Below are positions 10,176 through 11,087 of a DNA stretch of 11,087 nucleotides, piece after piece. Both the position numbers and the translations under genes were made by a program. Origin of the DNA: Christensenella sp. UBA7868. Lineage in GTDB: Bacteria > Bacillota > Clostridia > Christensenellales > UBA1242. Location of the stretch: contig DLSG01000079.1 in NCBI GenBank assembly GCA_002501285.1, forward strand, positions 1 to 11,087. The letters are read 5' to 3'. A model generated the notes under the pieces. It worked only from the letters and a program-made list of their open reading frames with translations, searched no databases and was not told where the DNA came from. Every line of letters starts with the position of its first letter. Positions within the stretch are counted from its first letter, which is position 1.

Positions 10176-10634
10176 ATGATAGATAATTATAGCAGATGGA
10201 CGACAGAAGGATTAATTGTCGGAGCTATTATTCTTGTTATATGTTTTATAATTTATTGTATTGTTCGTAATATTGATAAAAAGTATTTTTTACCATATCA
10301 GCAAAGTCTAAGAAAATATGAAAAGATTTTTTCGCCTTTCGCAAAAAATCCTACAATTATAAAATGTAAACAAATCCATTTTCCTAAGACTACTTTGTAC
10401 GAAATATACAAAAACCACCCAGAAAAACTTTCGGTTGAAAATGATAGAATTATTTATACATTGATTGAAGAAAAAGATTATTATACAATTCTTTTGCCTT
10501 CAAGAAAAGATTATAATAGTTTTGTTAAATATTTTAATGAATATACAAGTGCAATAAAGGCAAAAGAAAAAGAAATCATTGAAAAAGAAAATATTAATAA
10601 AGTATTGGACGACGCTTATGATGTAGCGAGGTGA
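10176..10634 (+). CDS. Single-pass membrane protein with cytoplasmic domain
   Basis: AAAGGAATGG precedes ATG 10176. The 152-residue product has one N-terminal membrane helix (about 12-31), followed by basic residues (RNIDKK), so the rest should be cytoplasmic. It continues with a Lys/Tyr-rich domain (about 38-125; QQSLRKYEKIFSPFAKNP...) and a charged C-terminal helix (AIKAKEKEIIEKENINKVLDDAY) likely to form a coiled coil. Its TGA lies within the ribosome-site region of the next gene. Function unknown. Confidence 0.78.
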   Translation: MIDNYSRWTTEGLIVGAIILVICFIIYCIVRNIDKKYFLPYQQSLRKYEKIFSPFAKNPTIIKCKQIHFPKTTLYEIYKNHPEKLSVENDRIIYTLIEEKDYYTILLPSRKDYNSFVKYFNEYTSAIKAKEKEIIEKENINKVLDDAYDVAR

Positions 10635-10639
10635 TTAAA

Positions 10640-10870
10640 TTGAACAACAACGACGAGCTAACAAAAACCGAAAAACTTATTATTTCTTTGCTTACAATTC
10701 TTGGACTTTCTGCGCTTTATGCAGTTTTTGCCTATGTTATTATCTTTGTTTTTGGTGCATTGTTTGGTACACCTAATATGATGATTGCACAGTTTATGCC
10801 TATGTTTATTCTAGGTCTACTATCTATGAATGATATTGTAGATTTTAAAGACGATAATAAGGAGAACTAA
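10640..10870 (+). CDS. Small membrane protein with acidic tail
   Basis: The preferred start is TTG 10640, since GAGGTGA lies 6 bases upstream; GTG 10631 sits inside that site but is an alternative with a 4-base overlap. The 76-residue product has hydrophobic segments at about 13-43 (possibly two short helices or one long one) and 47-63, and an acidic tail (DFKDDNKEN). The charged N terminus is NNNDELTKTEK. Fourth of the consecutive membrane-protein genes. No family is recognised. Confidence 0.75.
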   Translation: MNNNDELTKTEKLIISLLTILGLSALYAVFAYVIIFVFGALFGTPNMMIAQFMPMFILGLLSMNDIVDFKDDNKEN

Positions 10871-10873
10871 CTA

Positions 10874-11059
10874 ATGACAGTAAAACAGCTTAAAGAAGCA
10901 TTGTCTAACCTAAATGATAATGCAATCGTTACTATTTCACAAAAAAATAACGGCATTGCACAGACTACTGGTTATTCTGTTGGTTTTAATGCAGAAACAA
11001 ATGAAGTTGAAATTGATAAAACTTTTGTAGTTATCCGTGATTTCAAAATTATTCGCTAA
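10874..11059 (+). CDS. Small MTVKxLxxxL protein, unknown function
   Basis: A 61-residue soluble protein with AAGGAG 9 bases before the ATG. It begins MTVKQLKEALSNLNDNAIV, a pattern frequent in short phage proteins: an N-terminal helix followed by 'D..V.i' beta strands; the C-terminal half (NEVEIDKTFVVIRDFKIIR) looks like two strands. The opening is shared in style with the gene at 146-451 at the other end of the window. It is the last gene before the right inverted repeat, with no terminator seen. Function unknown. Confidence 0.8.
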   Translation: MTVKQLKEALSNLNDNAIVTISQKNNGIAQTTGYSVGFNAETNEVEIDKTFVVIRDFKIIR

Positions 11060-11066
11060 CCTCTTT

Positions 11067-11087
11067 TTTCCAAATCCCCAAGCCCTA
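11067..11087. repeat. Right copy of 21-bp terminal inverted repeat
   Basis: These last 21 bases are the exact reverse complement of bases 1-21. This copy is non-coding and begins about 8 bases after the stop codon of the last plus-strand gene. No terminator hairpin is visible between that stop and the repeat. Confidence 0.85.

Noticed and set aside
1..11087. Complete protein-primed linear phage or plasmid, suggested by the terminal inverted repeats
   Set aside because: No DNA polymerase, terminal protein, packaging or structural gene is present, and an open frame runs off the left end.

Overview
The window is an AT-rich, densely packed stretch of small genes with Gram-positive style Shine-Dalgarno sites (GGAGG, GGTGAT) and very strong consensus SigA/sigma-70 promoters. 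It holds no recognisable structural, packaging, replication, ribosomal or metabolic gene. It does hold two tRNA genes, a NUMOD4/HNH homing endonuclease, a DUF6273-like protein and many small proteins of the kind found in phages of gut Firmicutes (Clostridia). The best reading is an accessory or early (host-takeover type) region of a large phage, or a related mobile element. The host assignment is inference from sequence style and remembered family resemblance, not from a search.

Layout. From 146 to 8483 everything runs on the minus strand; from 8643 to 11059 everything runs on the plus strand. The two arms diverge from back-to-back promoters at 8516-8606. The minus arm, read in its own direction, consists of: four small genes (8483-7192); a promoter and four genes, one carrying an apparent frameshift (7121-5425); a promoter and one gene (5357-5055); a promoter, a structured RNA leader, a CAU-anticodon tRNA with a long variable arm, the HNH endonuclease, tRNA-Gly(UCC) and a terminator (5036-3817); a small hydrophobic ORF ending in a strong hairpin (3720-3575); a 165-aa gene; a promoter and one gene; a promoter and four genes (2543-1099), including a visibly more GC-rich DUF6273-like gene; and a promoter and three genes (1041-146). 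The plus arm has three soluble small proteins, a second promoter, then a run containing four consecutive predicted membrane proteins and a final small soluble protein.

Control. Nine promoters were found. Eight match TTGACA-17-TATAAT exactly and the ninth differs by one base; all have 17-bp spacers. Several sit directly after the stop codon of the preceding gene, and in one the stop codon lies inside the -35 box. Only two terminator-like hairpins were seen, so the promoters appear to reinforce nearly continuous transcription. Two promoters are copies of one 43-bp sequence.

The ends are a perfect 21-bp inverted repeat. An open frame runs off the left end without a start, so the window edge may be an assembly break at an inverted repeat rather than a natural terminus. 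The most unusual object is the operon at 5036-3817, with its hairpin-bearing CAU tRNA preceded by a cloverleaf-like RNA that begins at the predicted transcription start.
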